The notes: a model not told the origin generated them from the letters alone. A stretch of DNA of 64,000 nucleotides from Loripinus fragilis (GCA_964019695.1 OZ026515.1:129044849-129108848), one strand, 5' to 3'; counted from the first letter of the stretch, positions 35,080 through 49,110 are shown. Translations and numbers: made by a program.

Positions 35080-36750
35080 TGTAGAGCCACAAAATGCTCC
35101 ATACACAATATGCTCTCTCGAGGTGCATATTGTGTACCCTGCATACACAATATGCTCCCCCTTAAATCGGGAGCATATTGTGTAGGACATGTATCATACC
35201 TACACAATATGCTCCCTAGCGAAGGAGCGCAGTCGTGGTAGAGTGCTTGACCCGATATCGATGGGTTGCGGGTTCGAGCCTCACCTGAAGCACTGCGTTG
35301 TGTTCTTGAACATGACACTAAATATCCTGTGCTCAATACTGGTTTCCCCCCGATGAAGTCGGAGGGATATTGTTTTGGCGTCGGCCGTCTATGCACTCGT
35401 CTGTCTGTTTGTCCACCTGTCCTTCCAGAAACATACCTAAGTACCTATTAGTCAGATTTGGTGCATTCTCTGCATGAATGGATAGTACCATGGACAGTCC
35501 CAAGTGCGGATCCAGAGGGGAGGGGACAGGGGGTTCGGACCTCCCCCGGAAAATCACAAGTTATATATTTTCTATAGGAATAAGCAATTGGACCCCCCCC
35601 CCCATACCCGGAAAAAATGGACCCCCCTGGAAAATGTTGGACCCCCTCGGGAACCTTGAAAAATGATAGTTTTCTTTGAAATTAATCATTTGCGACTGTA
35701 AAATAAGCTGAGGACTAATATCAGAGCTTTTTTGTCAGATTGACCTGGACCCCCCACCCCCCTGACGAAAATTCCTGGATCCGCGCATGACAGTTCTATA
35801 TCGTATAAGTTTCGTCAAGATCAGCTGATAAACTCATTATTGCTCTGGCACTTATAATGCAAAAGTTGTAATGGCTTTCTAAGAGTAATGATCTAAACAT
35901 TTCCCCAAAGCTATTATGTATAAAAAGCCTGTAGATAAGTATGACGGTGTAAAATGTAAAAATAAATACCCCGCCCACTTGAATCTTTAGGCAGGGTCAA
36001 AGGTCAAATACATTAATTTGGCAATGACTTAATCTATTTTCAATATTATTACCGAAACTTTGTATGCAGACAGATAAAAAACAACAATATATATGAATAT
36101 ATCAGACTGGATATTTGATTTGATGCCTGGGTCCGATCCCCTGGGTAGATTTAGGGGATGGGGCGAGTCCAAAATGAAACTTATTCTGAATATTGCCATG
36201 CTGCATATAAAATTAAGGGAACAGCACATGACAGCAACATGATAGCAATTATTTAGCACGCAGAGACACCATTGACCACTGAGGAAGGGGGTCAAAAGGT
36301 CAACGCGTTTTAACCTTGAAATTAGTCATGTTTCGTAGAGCACCTTGAAAACAAGCATTCTGTCCATACATACACCCTAACACCTTGGGTAGTGGCAAAA
36401 GGTCAAATATTCATTTATTGAATATGGTCATGAGAAGGGACTTACGCATGCAGCAACATGGTAGCAAGTATTGTTCTAGAAGACACACCGCGACTTCGGG
36501 GTGGGTCAAAAGATAAAACTTTTTTTTCTGAAATCAATCATGTTGAAGATCAGAATGGAGTGTATAGCACACTGAAAGTACAAATGTCAAAGATCACCCC
36601 CACTAGATCAAATTAAAGGGGGGGGGGGGAGTTTGGATTTACTTTAAGGTGGCCAATCACGTGGTCTGACTGATTGGGTTCACGGACTGCACAAACCAGT
36701 TATCGGACATCAAAAGTAAGGAAAATCTGCTGTTGTGCGTTATATGCTCG
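35080..36750 (+). repeat. Element B left arm
   Basis: Near-identical to 22271-23780, including the tRNA-like segment (35221-35289) and the nested CGGATCC MITE (35504-35788). It has an extra 200 bp (36565-36760) with a G tract that A lacks, and a shorter (CTGT)n. Confidence 0.85.
35504..35788 (+). mobile_element. Nested CGGATCC MITE in element B
   Basis: Same position in the arm as in element A, so the MITE entered before the family copied itself. Confidence 0.8.
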
Positions 36751-39700
36751 CTCAATATTGTGTACCTTACCTACATAATTTGCTTACATTATCATACTAC
36801 CAAGGTAGCATATTGTGTACCTTACCTACACAATATGCTCCAATTATCATAATACAACCAAGGTAGCATATTGTGTACCTTACCTACACAATATGCTCCG
36901 AATATCATAATTCTACTGAGGTAGCATATTGTGTACCTTACCTACACAAAATGCTCCAATTATCATAATACTATCGAGGTAGCATATTGTGTACCTTACC
37001 TACACAATATGCTCCCATTATCAAGATACTACCAAGGTAGCATATTGTGTACCTAACCTAAACAATATGCTCACGTTACCAAAATGCTACCAAGGTAGCA
37101 TATTGTGTACCTTACCTACATAATATGCTCCGATTATCATATTACTACCCAATTATCATACTACCAAAGTAGCATATTGTGTACCCTACCTACACAATAT
37201 GCTCCAATTATAATAATAGTACAAGGGTAGCATATTGTGTGCCTTACCTACACAATATGCTCAAAATATCATAATACTACTGGGGTAAAATATTGTGTAC
37301 CTTACCTACACAATATGCTCCCATTATCATAATGCAACCGAGGTAGCATATTGTGTACCTTACCTACACAATATGCTCCCATTATCATAATACTACTGAG
37401 GTAGCATATTGTCTACCTTACCTACACAATATGCTCCGAATATCATAATACTACTGAGGTAGCATATTGTGGTCCTTACATACACAATATGCTCCAATTA
37501 TCATAATACTACTAAGGTAGCATAATGTGTACCTTACCTACACAATATGCTCACATTACCAAGATACTACCAAGGTAGCATATTGTGTACCTTACCTACA
37601 CAATATGCTCACATTACCAAAATCCTACCAAGGTAGCATATTGTGTACCTTACCTACACAATATGCTCCGATTATCATATTACTACCCCATTTTCATACT
37701 AATAAGGTAGCATATTGTGTACCTTACCTACACAATATGCTCCCATTATCATAATACTACTGAGGTAGCATATTGTGTACTTTACCTACACAATATGCTC
37801 CAATTATCATAATACTACCGAGGTAGCATATTGGTTACCTTACCTTATCAATATGCTCCAATTATAATAATACCACCAAGGTAGCATATTGTGTGCCTTA
37901 CCTACACAATATGCTCCAATTATCATAATACTACTGAGGTAGCATATAGTGTACCTTACCTACACAATATGCTCCAATTATCATGATACTACCGAGGAAG
38001 CATATTGTGTACCTTACCTACACAATATGCTCTTATTATCATAATACCACCAAGGTAACATATTGTGTACCTTAACTACACAATATGCTCCGAATATACG
38101 AATACTACTGAGGTAGCATATTGTGTACCTTACCTACACAATATGCTCCAATTATAATAATAGTACTTTGGTAGCATATTGTGTACCTTACCTACACAAT
38201 ATGCTCCGAATATCATAATACTACTGCGGTAGCATATTGTGTACATTACCTACACAATATGCTCCAAATATCATAATACTACCGAGGTAGCATATTGTGT
38301 ACCTTACCTACACAATATGCTCCCATTATCATATTACTACCAAGGTAGCATATTGTGTACCTTACCTACACAATATGCTCCCATTATCATAATACTACTG
38401 AGGTAGCATATTGTGTACCTTACCTACACAATATGCTCCAATTATCATAATACTACCGAGGTAGCATATTGTGTACCTTACATACACATTATGCTCCCAT
38501 TATCATAATACCACCAATGTAGCATATTGTGTACCTTAACTACACAATATGCTCCGAATATCATAATACTACTGAGGTAGCATATTGTGTACCTTACCTA
38601 CACAATATGCTCCAATTATAATAATAGTACTATGGTATTATGTACCTAACCTACACAATATGCTCCGAATATCATAATACTACTGAGGTAGCATATTGTG
38701 TACCTTACCTACACAATATGCTCCAATTATCATAATATTAACGAGGTAGCATATTGTGTACCTTACCTACACAATATGCTCCCATTATCATAATACCACC
38801 AAGATAGCATATTGTGTACCTTAACTACACAATATGCTCCAAATATCATAATACTACTGAGGTAGCATATTGTGGACCTTACCTACACAATATGCTCTAA
38901 TTATAATAATAGTACTGAGGTAGCATATTGTATGCCTTAACTACACAATATGCTCCACTACACAATATGCTCCAAATATCATAATACTACTGAGGTAACA
39001 TATTGTGTACCTTACCTACACAATATGCTCCCATTATCATAATGCAACCGAGGTAGCATATTGTGTACCTTACCTACACAATATGCTCACATTACCAAAA
39101 TGCTACCAAGGTAGCATATTGTGTACCTTACCTACACAATATGCTCCGATTATCATATTACTACCCCATTATCAAACTAAAAGTAGCATATTGTGTACCC
39201 TACCTACACAATACGCTCAAATTATCATAATACCACCAAGGTAGCACATTGTGTGCCTTACCTACACAATATGCTCCAATTATCATAATACTACCGAGGT
39301 AGCATATTGTGTACCTTACCTACACAATATGCTCCCATTATCATAATACCACCAAGGTAGCATATTGTGTACCTTACCTACACAATATGCTCCGAATATC
39401 ATAATACTACTGAGGTAGAATATTGTGGACCTGACCTACACAATATGCTCCTATTATCATAATACTACCGAGGTAGCATATTGTGTACCTTACCTACACA
39501 ATATGCTCCCATTATCATAATACTACCGAGGTAGCATATTGTCTACGTTGCCTGTACAATATTCTCCCAATTTATAGTATTACCAAAGGAGCATATTGTG
39601 TGCATTACCTACACAATATGCTCCAATTATCATAATACTACTAAAGTAACATTTTATGAACATTACCTACACAATATGATCGAAATGTCATCAGCTGCCG

Positions 39701-40018
39701 AGGTAGCATATTGTGTACCTTAGCTACACAATATGCTAAAAATATCATAATACTACTAAGGTAGAATATTGTGTACCTTACCTACACATTATGCTCCAAA
39801 ATTTCATAATACTACTAAGGTAGCATATTGTGTACCTTACCTACACAATATGCTCCCAATATCATAATACTATTTAGGATGCATATTGTGTGCCTTACCT
39901 ATACAATATACTCCAAATATCATAATACTACTAAGGTAGCATATTGTGGGTCCTTACCTACATAATATGCTCCCATTATCATAATACTACAAAGGTAGCA
40001 TATTGTGTATCTTACCTA
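36751..40018 (+). repeat. 58-bp hairpin satellite of element B, forward part
   Basis: About 56 units of the same hairpin monomer as in A, orientation CCTTACC. Confidence 0.95.
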
Positions 40019-43000
40019 CACAATATGCTACCTTGGTGGTATTATGATAATGGGAGCATATTGTGTATGTAGGGTCACACAATATGCTACCTTGATAGTA
40101 CGAAAATAAGATAGTAATATGATAATGGGAGCATATTGTGTAGGTAGGGTACACAATATGCTACCTCAGTAGAATTATGATATTCGGAGCATATTGTGTA
40201 GGTAAGGTACACAATATGCTACCTTGGTGATATTATGATAATGGGAGCATATTGTGTAGGTAAGGTAACCAATATGATACCTCGGTAATATTATAATAAT
40301 TGGAGCATATTGTGTAGGCTAGGTACACAATATGCTACCTCAGAAGCAATGTGATATTTCGAGCGTATTGTGTAGGTAAGGCACACAGCATGCTACCTTG
40401 GTTTTATCTTTATAATTGGAAAATATTGTGTAGGTAAGGTTCACAATATGCTACCTCAGTAGTATTATGATATTCGGAGCATATTTTGTAGGTAAGGTAC
40501 ACAATATGCTAACTCAATAGTATTATAATATTCTGAGCATATTGTGTAGGTAAGGTACACAATATGCTACCTCGGTGGTAATTTAATAATTGGAGCATAT
40601 TGTGTAGGTAAGGTACACAATATGCTACCTCAATAGTATTATAATATTCGGAGCATATTGTGTAGGTAAGGTACACAATATGCTACGTTGGTAGTATTAT
40701 AATAATTGGAGCATATTGTGTAGGTTAGGTACACAATATGCTACCTCAGAAGTAATATGATATTTCGAGCGTATTGTGTAGGTAAGGCACACAGTATGCT
40801 ACCTTGGTAGTATTATGGTAATGTGAACATATTGTGTAGGATGGGTACACAATATGCTACCTTGGTAGTATCTTGATAATGGGAGCATATTGTGTAGGTA
40901 AGGTACACAATATGCTACCTCGGTAGTACTATGATAATTGGAGGATATTGTGTAGGTTAGGTACACAATATGCTACCTTAGTAGTATTATGATATTCGGA
41001 GCATATTGTTTAGGTAAGGTACGCAATATGCTACCTCAGTAGTAATATGATAATGGGAGCATATTGTGTAGGAAATGTATACAATATACTTCCTCAGTAC
41101 TTTTATTCTAATTGGAGTATATTGTGTAGGTAAGGTACACAATATGCAACCTTGGTGGTTTTATGATTATGGGAGCATATTGTGTAGGTAAGGTATACAA
41201 TATGCTACCTCGGTAGTACTATAATAATTGGAGCATATTGTGTAGGTAAGGTACACAATATGCTACCTCAGAAGTATTATGATGATGGGAGCATATTGTG
41301 TAGGCAAGGTACACAATATGCTACCTTGGTGGTATTATGATAATGGGAGCATATTGTGTAGGTAAGGTACACAATATGCTACCTCGGTAGTATTATGATA
41401 ATTGGAGCATATTGTGTAGGTAAGGTCCACAATATGCTACCTCAGTAGTATTATGATATTCGGAGCATATTGTGTAGGTAAGATGCACAATATGCTTCCT
41501 TGGTGGTATTATGATAATTTGAGCATATTGTGTAGGTAAAGTACACAATATGCTACCTCAGTAGTATGATGATAATTGGAGCATATTGTGTAGGTAAGGT
41601 ACACAATATGCTACCTCAGTAGTATTATGATAATGGGAGCATATTGTGTAGGTAAGGTACACAATATGCTACCTCGGTAGTATTATGATAATTGGATCAT
41701 ATTGTGTAGGTAAGGTCCACAATATGCTACCTCAGTAGTATTATGATGTTCGGAGCATATTTTGTAGGTAAGGTACACAATATGCTACCTTGGAGGTATT
41801 ATGATAAAGGGAGCATATTGTGTAGATAAGGTACACAATATGCTACCTCAGTAGTATGATGATAATGGGAGCATATTGTGTAGGTAAGGTTCACAATATG
41901 CTACCTCAGTAGAATTATGATATTCGGAGCATATTGTGTAGGTAAGGTACACAATATGCTACCTTGGTGGTATTATGATAAAGGGAGCATATTGAGTAGG
42001 TAAGGTAACCAATATGATACCTCGGTAATATTATAATAATTGGAGCATATTGTGTAGGCTAGGTACACAATATGCTACCTCAGAAGCAATATGATATTTC
42101 GAGCGTATTGTGTAGGTAACGCACACAGCATGCTACCTTGGTTTTATCTTTATAATTGGAACATATTGTGTAGGTAAGGTACACAATATGCTACCTCAGT
42201 AGTATTATGATATTCGGAGCATATTGTGTAGGTAAGGTACACAATATGCTAACTCAATAGTATTATAATATTCTGATCATATTGTGTAGGTAAGGTACAC
42301 AATATGCTACCTCGGTGGTAATTTAATAATTGGAGCATATTGTGTAGGTAAGGTACACAATATGCTACCTCAATAGTATTATAATATTCGGAGCATATTG
42401 TGTAGGTAAGGTACACAATATGCTACGTTGGTAGTATTATAATAACTGGAGCATATTGTGTAGGTTAGGTTCACAATATGCTACCTCAGAAGTAATATGA
42501 TATTTCGAGCGTATTGTGTAGGTAAGGCATACAGTATGCTACCTTGGTAGTATTATGGTAATGTGAGCATATTGTGTAGGTTGGGTACACAATATGCTAC
42601 CTTGGTAGATTGTGTAGGTAAGGTACACAATATGCTACCTCGGTAGTACTATGATAATTGGAGGATATTGTGTAGGTAATGCTACCTTAGTAGTATTATG
42701 ATATTCGGAGCATATTGTGTAGGTAAGGTACGCAATATGCTACCTCAGTAGTAATATGATAATGGGAGCATATTGTGTAGGAAATGTATACAATATACTT
42801 CCTCAGTACTTTTATTATAATTGGAGTATATTGTGTAGGTAAGGTACACAATATGCAACCTTGGTGGTTTTATGATTATGGGAGCATATTGTATATGTAA
42901 GGTATACAATATGCTACCTCAGAAGTATTATGATAATGGGAGCATATTGTGTAGGTAAGGTACACAATATGCTACCTTTGTGGTATTATGATAATGGGAG

Positions 43001-44955
43001 CATATTGTGTAGGTAAGGTACACAATAAGCTACCTCGGTAGTATTATGATAATTTGAGCATATTGTGTAGGTAAGGTCCACAATATGCTACCTCAGTAGT
43101 ATTATGATATTCGGAGCATATTGTGTAGGTAAGGTGCACAATATGCTACCTTGGTGGTATTATGATAATTGGAGCATATTGTGTAGGTAAAGTACACAAT
43201 ATGCTACCTCAGTAGTATGATGATAATTGGAGCATATTGTGTAGGTAAGGTACACAATATGCTACCTCTGTTGCATTATGATAATCGGAGCATATTGTGT
43301 AGGTAAGGTACACAATATGCTACCTCAGTAGTATTATGATAATGGGAGCATATTGTGTAGGTAAGGTACACAATACGCTACCTCGGTAGTATTATGATAA
43401 TTGGATCATATTGTGTAGGTAAGGTCCGAAATATGCTACCTCAGTAGTATTATGATGTCTGGAGCATATTTTGTAGGTAAGGTACACAATATGCTACCTT
43501 GGAGGTATTATGATAATTGGAGCATATTGTGTAGGTAAGGTACACAATATGCTACCTCAGTAGTATGATGATAATGGGAGCATATTGTGTAGGTAAGGTT
43601 CACAATATGCTACCTCAGTAGTATTATGATAATGGGAGCATATTGTGTAGGTAAGGTACATAATATATTACCTCAGTAGTATTATGATATTTGGAGCATA
43701 TTGTGTAGGTAAGGCACACAATATGCTACCTCAGTACTATTATTATAAATGGAGCATATTGTGTAGGTAGGGAACACAATAGGCTACCTTGGTAGTATGA
43801 TAATTGGGTAATAATATGATAATCGGAGCATATTGTGTAGGTAAGGTACACAATATGCTACCTTGGTGGTATTATGATTATGGTAGCATATTGTGTAGGT
43901 AAGGTACACAATATGTCACCTCGGTAGTATTATGATAATTGGAGCATATTGTGTAGGTAAGGTCCACAATATGCTACCTCAGTAGTATTATGATATTTGG
44001 AGCATATTGTGTAGGTAAAGTACACAATATGCTACCTTTGTGGTATTCTGATAATGGGAGCATATTGTGTAGGTAAGGTACACAATATGCTACCTCAGTA
44101 GTATGATGATAATGGGAGCATATTGTGTAGGTTAGGTACACAATATGCTACCTCGGTTGCATTATGATGATGGGAGCATATTGTGTAAGTAAGGTACACA
44201 CCATGTTACCTCAGTAGTATTATAGTATTTGGAGCATACTGTGTAGGTAAGGCACACAATATGCTACATCAGTACTATTATTATCTTTGGAGCATACTGT
44301 GTAGGTAGGGTACACAATATGCTACCTTGGTAGTATGATAATGGGGTAGAAATATGATAATTGGAGCATATTGTGTAGGTAAGGTACACAATATGCTACC
44401 TCAGTAGTATTATTATATTCGGAGCATATTGTGTAGTTAAGGTACACAATATGCTACCTTGGTGGTATTATGATAATGGGAGCATATTGTGTAGGTAAGG
44501 TACACAATATGCTACATCAGTACTATTATTATCTTTGGAGCATACTGTGTAGGTAGGGTACACAATATGCTACCTTGGTAGTATGATAATGGGGTAGAAA
44601 TATGATAATTGGAGCATATTGTGTAGGTAAGGTACACAATATGCTACCCCAGTAGTATTATGATATTCGGAGCATATTGTGTAGTCAAGGTACAGGTGGT
44701 ATTTGATAATGGGAGCATATTGTGTAGGTAAGGTACACAATATGCTACCTCGGTAGTATTATGATAATTGGAGCATATTGTGTAGGTAAGGTACACAATA
44801 TGCTACCTCGGTAGTATTATGATAATTGGAGCATATTGTGTAGGTAAGGTACACAATATGCTACCTCAGTAGTATTATGATAATTGGAGCATATTGTGTA
44901 TGCTAGGTACAAATTACGCTACCTTGGTGGTTTTATTTTATTGGAAGCTGATTGT
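40019..44955 (-). repeat. 58-bp hairpin satellite of element B, inverted part
   Basis: About 85 units with GGTAAGG loops. A block is duplicated about 1740 bp (30 units) apart: ATATGATATTTCGAGCGTAT at 40753 and 42493, and the TTGGTTTTATCTTTATAATT variant at 40397 and 42138. Confidence 0.95.
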
Positions 44956-46072
44956 GTAGGTACGGTTCAGTATAATGGTACTTAGGTAGAATCATTGTGA
45001 TGGTAGTCTATTCAAAGTTAGATAACGCTATATGTTAAGAATTTGTAGAGCAAGAAACTACTGCGCCGAAGGATATGAAGTAAGTGCATACATTAAATCA
45101 TCACCATAAAACTGTCAGTAGCTAGCAAATTGTCAAATACATTATTCAAGTTTACTCAGTACTAGTTCTGATCATAATCTTAAAACATACATACAATAAA
45201 TGATTCGTCACCTTTATAATGAATCGTCTCATATCTTTGCGAGCGCCAGCTTACTAGTAAGTGTCAGTGTGGTCAATACCCGAATTAACCGCGTTCAGAA
45301 AGTCTCTATTCCCATGTTAGCCCCATGCCTTCCAACATGTTTCAGTATAACCTGAAATACATGTATGGTTTGGAGAGCTATGCCTTTTGAAAAAAACAAA
45401 CAAAATAGTTACATGGGAGCCAAATTGGATATCAGAATCGAATGGTTCAAGCAATTCTGAATGTCCATGTTGCCCCTATCCCTCAAACCAAGTTTAGATT
45501 CAATCTGACGTAGGGATGGGAAAAGATGGTCTTTGAAGGATATCAAGATGGCTACATATTATATATTCTAATGGAACAGGTGTAGCATTTATGAATGTCC
45601 ATGGTGTCCTCGACTCATACAGGTTCGCTACATTTCTACATTTAACTCCCGGCGTTTCCCCATTTTTCCTTACTACGGTTCCCAAAGGTTGATTTCATGT
45701 CCGGAAAGAAGCCAAATTTGGAGACAATGTCTCCAAAATGTTGTTGATGGGGATTAAAGACCACTATTATACAATTATGATGCGGGCATGGCTTTAGACA
45801 TAAGGTTCGTAAGATAGACAGATGGATGTCGAAAGGACAGTTAGAAAGAAAGGCAAATACCACGAGACATGTTTTCAAGAGGAGCATATTGTGTACCCTC
45901 GGACGACCACTGAAATAACATATGTATCGACCCTACACAATATGCTCCACTGGTAGCATATTGTGTATGCAGGGTACACAAAATGCTCCAGCGGAGCATA
46001 TTGTGTATGCAGGGTACACAATATGCTACTAAAAGGAGCATATTGTGTAGGGGAGCATTTTGTGGACCCACA
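44956..46072 (+). repeat. Element B right arm
   Basis: Matches 26331-27467 with few substitutions and small indels. Confidence 0.85.
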
Positions 46073-46082
46073 GAGCTGGTTG

Positions 46083-46200
46083 TTTTGCTTTTATTGTCTT
46101 TTGGATGTCTTGTTACTGTAAATACCCGATAGCTCTTCCTAACGGTGCCGTGGGTTCGTCTCCAGTTTGTAATCGTGGTAATTCCTGACCATACTCACTT
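46083..46200 (-). repeat. Interspersed repeat, reverse copy of the 4955 family
   Basis: Ends AATTCCTGACCATACTCACT, as at 14220. Confidence 0.5.
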
Positions 46201-46204
46201 TTTC

Positions 46205-46348
46205 ACAATACGAATGACGCAAGGACTAACCTAATAGATAGATAGATAGATAGATAGGTTTATAATATATACCTTATACATGCCTTTTAGGGAATGACTC
46301 AACAATATGAATATCGCAGGGATTAACCTAATATATGTATACCTTATA
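46205..46348 (+). repeat. 71-bp satellite, left remnant cut off by element C
   Basis: Two units (CAATATGAATATCGCAGGGA and TTAACCTAATATATGTATAC) of the array that resumes at 55757. A (GATA)n run sits in the first unit at 46226-46254. Confidence 0.85.
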
Positions 46349-46896
46349 CACGGCCTCCAATCTCGGCCTCCTTCTCCAAAAAGAGCAGAACGTAAAGTGA
46401 GGCGAAGGCCCTTCCGGAAAGCAGGCAGTGGGCAATACAATGGAACACGGTAAGTTGTGTTGACACATTTTCAATCATAAGTAAATTTTCAGCGCAAAAC
46501 TCGAAAATCTAAGAATGCTATGCTTCGGGCAATTGTTCAAGCTATCCGTAGAGCATGCTGTTTGCACATTTGAACTTAGTTTGTAAGCGTGAGAGCTTTT
46601 CTCCCGTTGCACAGTTGTCCAAGAAACGGTGGTTCCCGCATGGTTTTGCCTTCTAACCAAACGTATAGTAGCGTTTGGACCCTTATTCATACTACCGAGG
46701 CCCCTCCACACCCATGTTGTCCCAAATGCAATTTTTCGAGATATTTCAATGATAATTGAGTGATTTAAATCCAAATTTCTTTAGGAGCAGGAGGCGAAGG
46801 GCAGGAGAAGCAGGCTGGGAGAGGAGAAGCAGGCGGCGATGATATCAAAATTTGCATTGATTTTGCTTATTTTTAATAATATACTTATCCAATCTA
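46349..46896 (+). repeat. Left terminal inverted repeat of element C
   Basis: 548 bp. Contains GGAGCAGGAGGCGAAGG and GGAGAAGCAGGCTGGG purine-rich segments. An open frame of 99 codons (46774-46475, minus) is mirrored in the right repeat. Confidence 0.9.
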
Positions 46897-47949
46897 TATC
46901 AAACTTGCATGTATGAATATTTCAAACCATTTAAATAAATCGAAATTACTTCGCTTTAAATGCCACCACCAACGTAATGTGTGGTTCACTTTTTTTCTCA
47001 TTGGAATCATGTAATGCTCACAGATTAGTGATACTTGTGTATTTCTCCCTAAGTTCTTGGGAAAAGGATTATCAAAAATCTCAGACTGGGTCGAACCTCT
47101 GTTTTATACCCACCCCCTCTCAAGCTTTGATTAAGAGCAACAATTACTGATGGTGCGAAATACTTAGACGCAGAAAAAAGAGGAATTCAAACCAAGTGTT
47201 CCTTGAAATTTGCACATCGGGGCGCCCCACTGACCGTTCTACGAGACTCCTACGCCTATAAATCATAAATAGATAGACTCTTACTTAAATCAACATAATT
47301 ATTAAATATTTAAACACATTTTGTTACCGATGGGGGCCTACAAACCCATTCTTACCATCAGTATTTAGGTAGACAATTGCAAAATAAACCCATTTGGTTT
47401 ACTTCTAACAGTTTCGATAATTGCCCAATTATTATACGTTTAGTTTGTTTAATAGGCGTTTAGTTTTGTTAATTAGCGAGAACAATAATGTCCAATCACC
47501 GACCCTATAATGAATTAAGGATCCATGGTCCAATTAGCTAGTTAATTAGAACACGCCGTTGGCGACAGCGTGAACTAAAATACTACTTATTATTGGATGC
47601 TGTGTCTTTTTCCCTCTCTGTTGATGAAATAATGATTTATTTTTTTATAAGAATTGTTATTCTGTCTTTTTAATTTTCTCACATCAACCAAGTCCGCATT
47701 CTTAACCTTCGCTGTAAAGTGATTGATTAAGATAAGTCTTAATTTCATACGTAGAAGTGAAGAACTTGTATACCCGAGATTGGCAAACTTAGTCCAGATC
47801 TGCGCAGTATGCAAACTACATGAATAATACAAATAAATTTAATAGATAGTTTAATGTCATGTTTTATTTAAATGGTGTTTCGCTAGTGGGCCGATGATGA
47901 CCCGTTGTTACTCTCCAAAATATAAGTACATTTAGTAGACATATATAGA
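46897..47949. other. Element C interior, no feature recognised
   Basis: AT-rich; an 'AATGGTGTTTCGCTAGTGGG' repeat at about 47870. Confidence 0.5.
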
Positions 47950-49110
47950 CATGCAGTCGTTGGTGTTTTCTAATTGATTGTGCGAGCAAGGAAAGCTCGA
48001 AACGAGCGCTATTGAGCATTCAAAACAAAACTATACATTTAGGCCGACCTTAAAAAATACTGGTTTGCCGTGCTCCTACCTTCCCACCCAAAACAGACCC
48101 TACCCCCAAAAAATTGCCTTTGAGAATCTTTATTATTTTTTCTCTAATTCTGTTAACAAACTCGTCTTCAAAATCATTAAAAGCTGTATTTGAATATTGA
48201 AGAAAGGTTACATTGATTGTTATTGTATGCATTCTTACCTTTGGAAGCGTAGACATGCAATGGACGGTGATTTATATTGCATGTGCGAGCACCAAAAGCT
48301 TAGGCTAGTCTGCGCAAATGCACAGCCTCGCAATAGAGCATTAGCTGCTCACTTTCAAAACCTAACTATACAGTGGCTTTATTGCATGTGCGAGCAACAA
48401 ATGCCCATTTGCGTAGTCTCGTAAGATTATTTGCTCTTCTCATAAAAAAACGTAGTCGACATGCAGTTGTTGGTTTTGAATTTCTAAAAAAAAACTATCT
48501 ACCCAAACTGAAATGCACGGCAAACAAATATATCTTTAAGGATGGCCTTAGAAGACGTAAATACGCACATTAAGAAGACGTAGACACGCAATGGACGGTG
48601 ATTTATATTGCATGTGCGAGCAACGAATACGCATTTGCGCATACTCGTTAGCGCATTATCTACCCAAATTAAAAACTTAAAGACGTCTGGTAGATATATA
48701 CATGTAATCGATGGTGGGGTTTTATTACACGTGCGAGCAACAAAAGCTCAGGATGCGCAGCCTCGCTAGAGCCTTAGCTGCTCACTTTCAAAACATAACT
48801 ATACATTTATAAGTGGAAAGTGGCTTTATTGCATGTGCGAGCAACTAATGCCCATTATTATTTGCTCTTCTCATTGAAAAACGTACACGACATGCAGTTG
48901 TTGGTGTTTTGATTGACTGCGCGAGCAAGGAAAGCTCAGGGGCGCAGTCTCGCTAGAGCCTTCGCTACCCCCATTAAAAATAACTATAGATTTAGAAGAC
49001 GAAGACATGCAATGGACTGTGATTTATATTGCATTTGCGAGCAACAAACGCGCATTTGCGCAGTCTCGTCAAAGCTTTTTCTACTCCCATTAAAAACATA
49101 AGTACATTTT
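47950..49110 (+). repeat. Irregular tandem repeat in element C
   Basis: Segments such as GACATGCAATGGACGGTGAT, TTATATTGCATGTGCGAGCA and GCGCATTTGCGCAGTCTCG recur about eight times between 47950 and 49100 with irregular spacing. Confidence 0.75.

Larger units (their letters stand above)
35080..46072 (+). mobile_element. Element B: second copy of the element A family, 10993 bp
   Basis: It starts TGTAGAGCCACAAAATGCTC and ends TTTTGTGGACCCACA, as element A does, in the same orientation. It is flanked by a perfect 6-bp duplication GAGCTG (35074-35079 and 46073-46078), different from A's, so A and B are independent insertions and not a segmental duplication. The excess length over A is mostly satellite. 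No transposase ORF. Confidence 0.92.

Noticed and set aside
37527..39244. ORFs in the hairpin satellite (MYLTYTICSHY..., repeated VAYCVPYLHNML)
   Set aside because: They are readings of the 58-bp repeat, whose period is not a multiple of three, and frames shift between units.
22264..46080. Elements A and B as one large segmental duplication
   Set aside because: Each has its own, different 6-bp target duplication, and flanking sequences are unrelated.
46475..46774. A conserved protein gene present twice (46475 and 55331)
   Set aside because: The two copies are the terminal inverted repeats of element C, so conservation reflects recent duplication.
48050..48256. KGNFLGV...LGGKVGAR on the minus strand as hexokinase exon 3
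   Set aside because: DLGGTNFR spacing is wrong, no acceptor in phase 1, and it lies inside element C.
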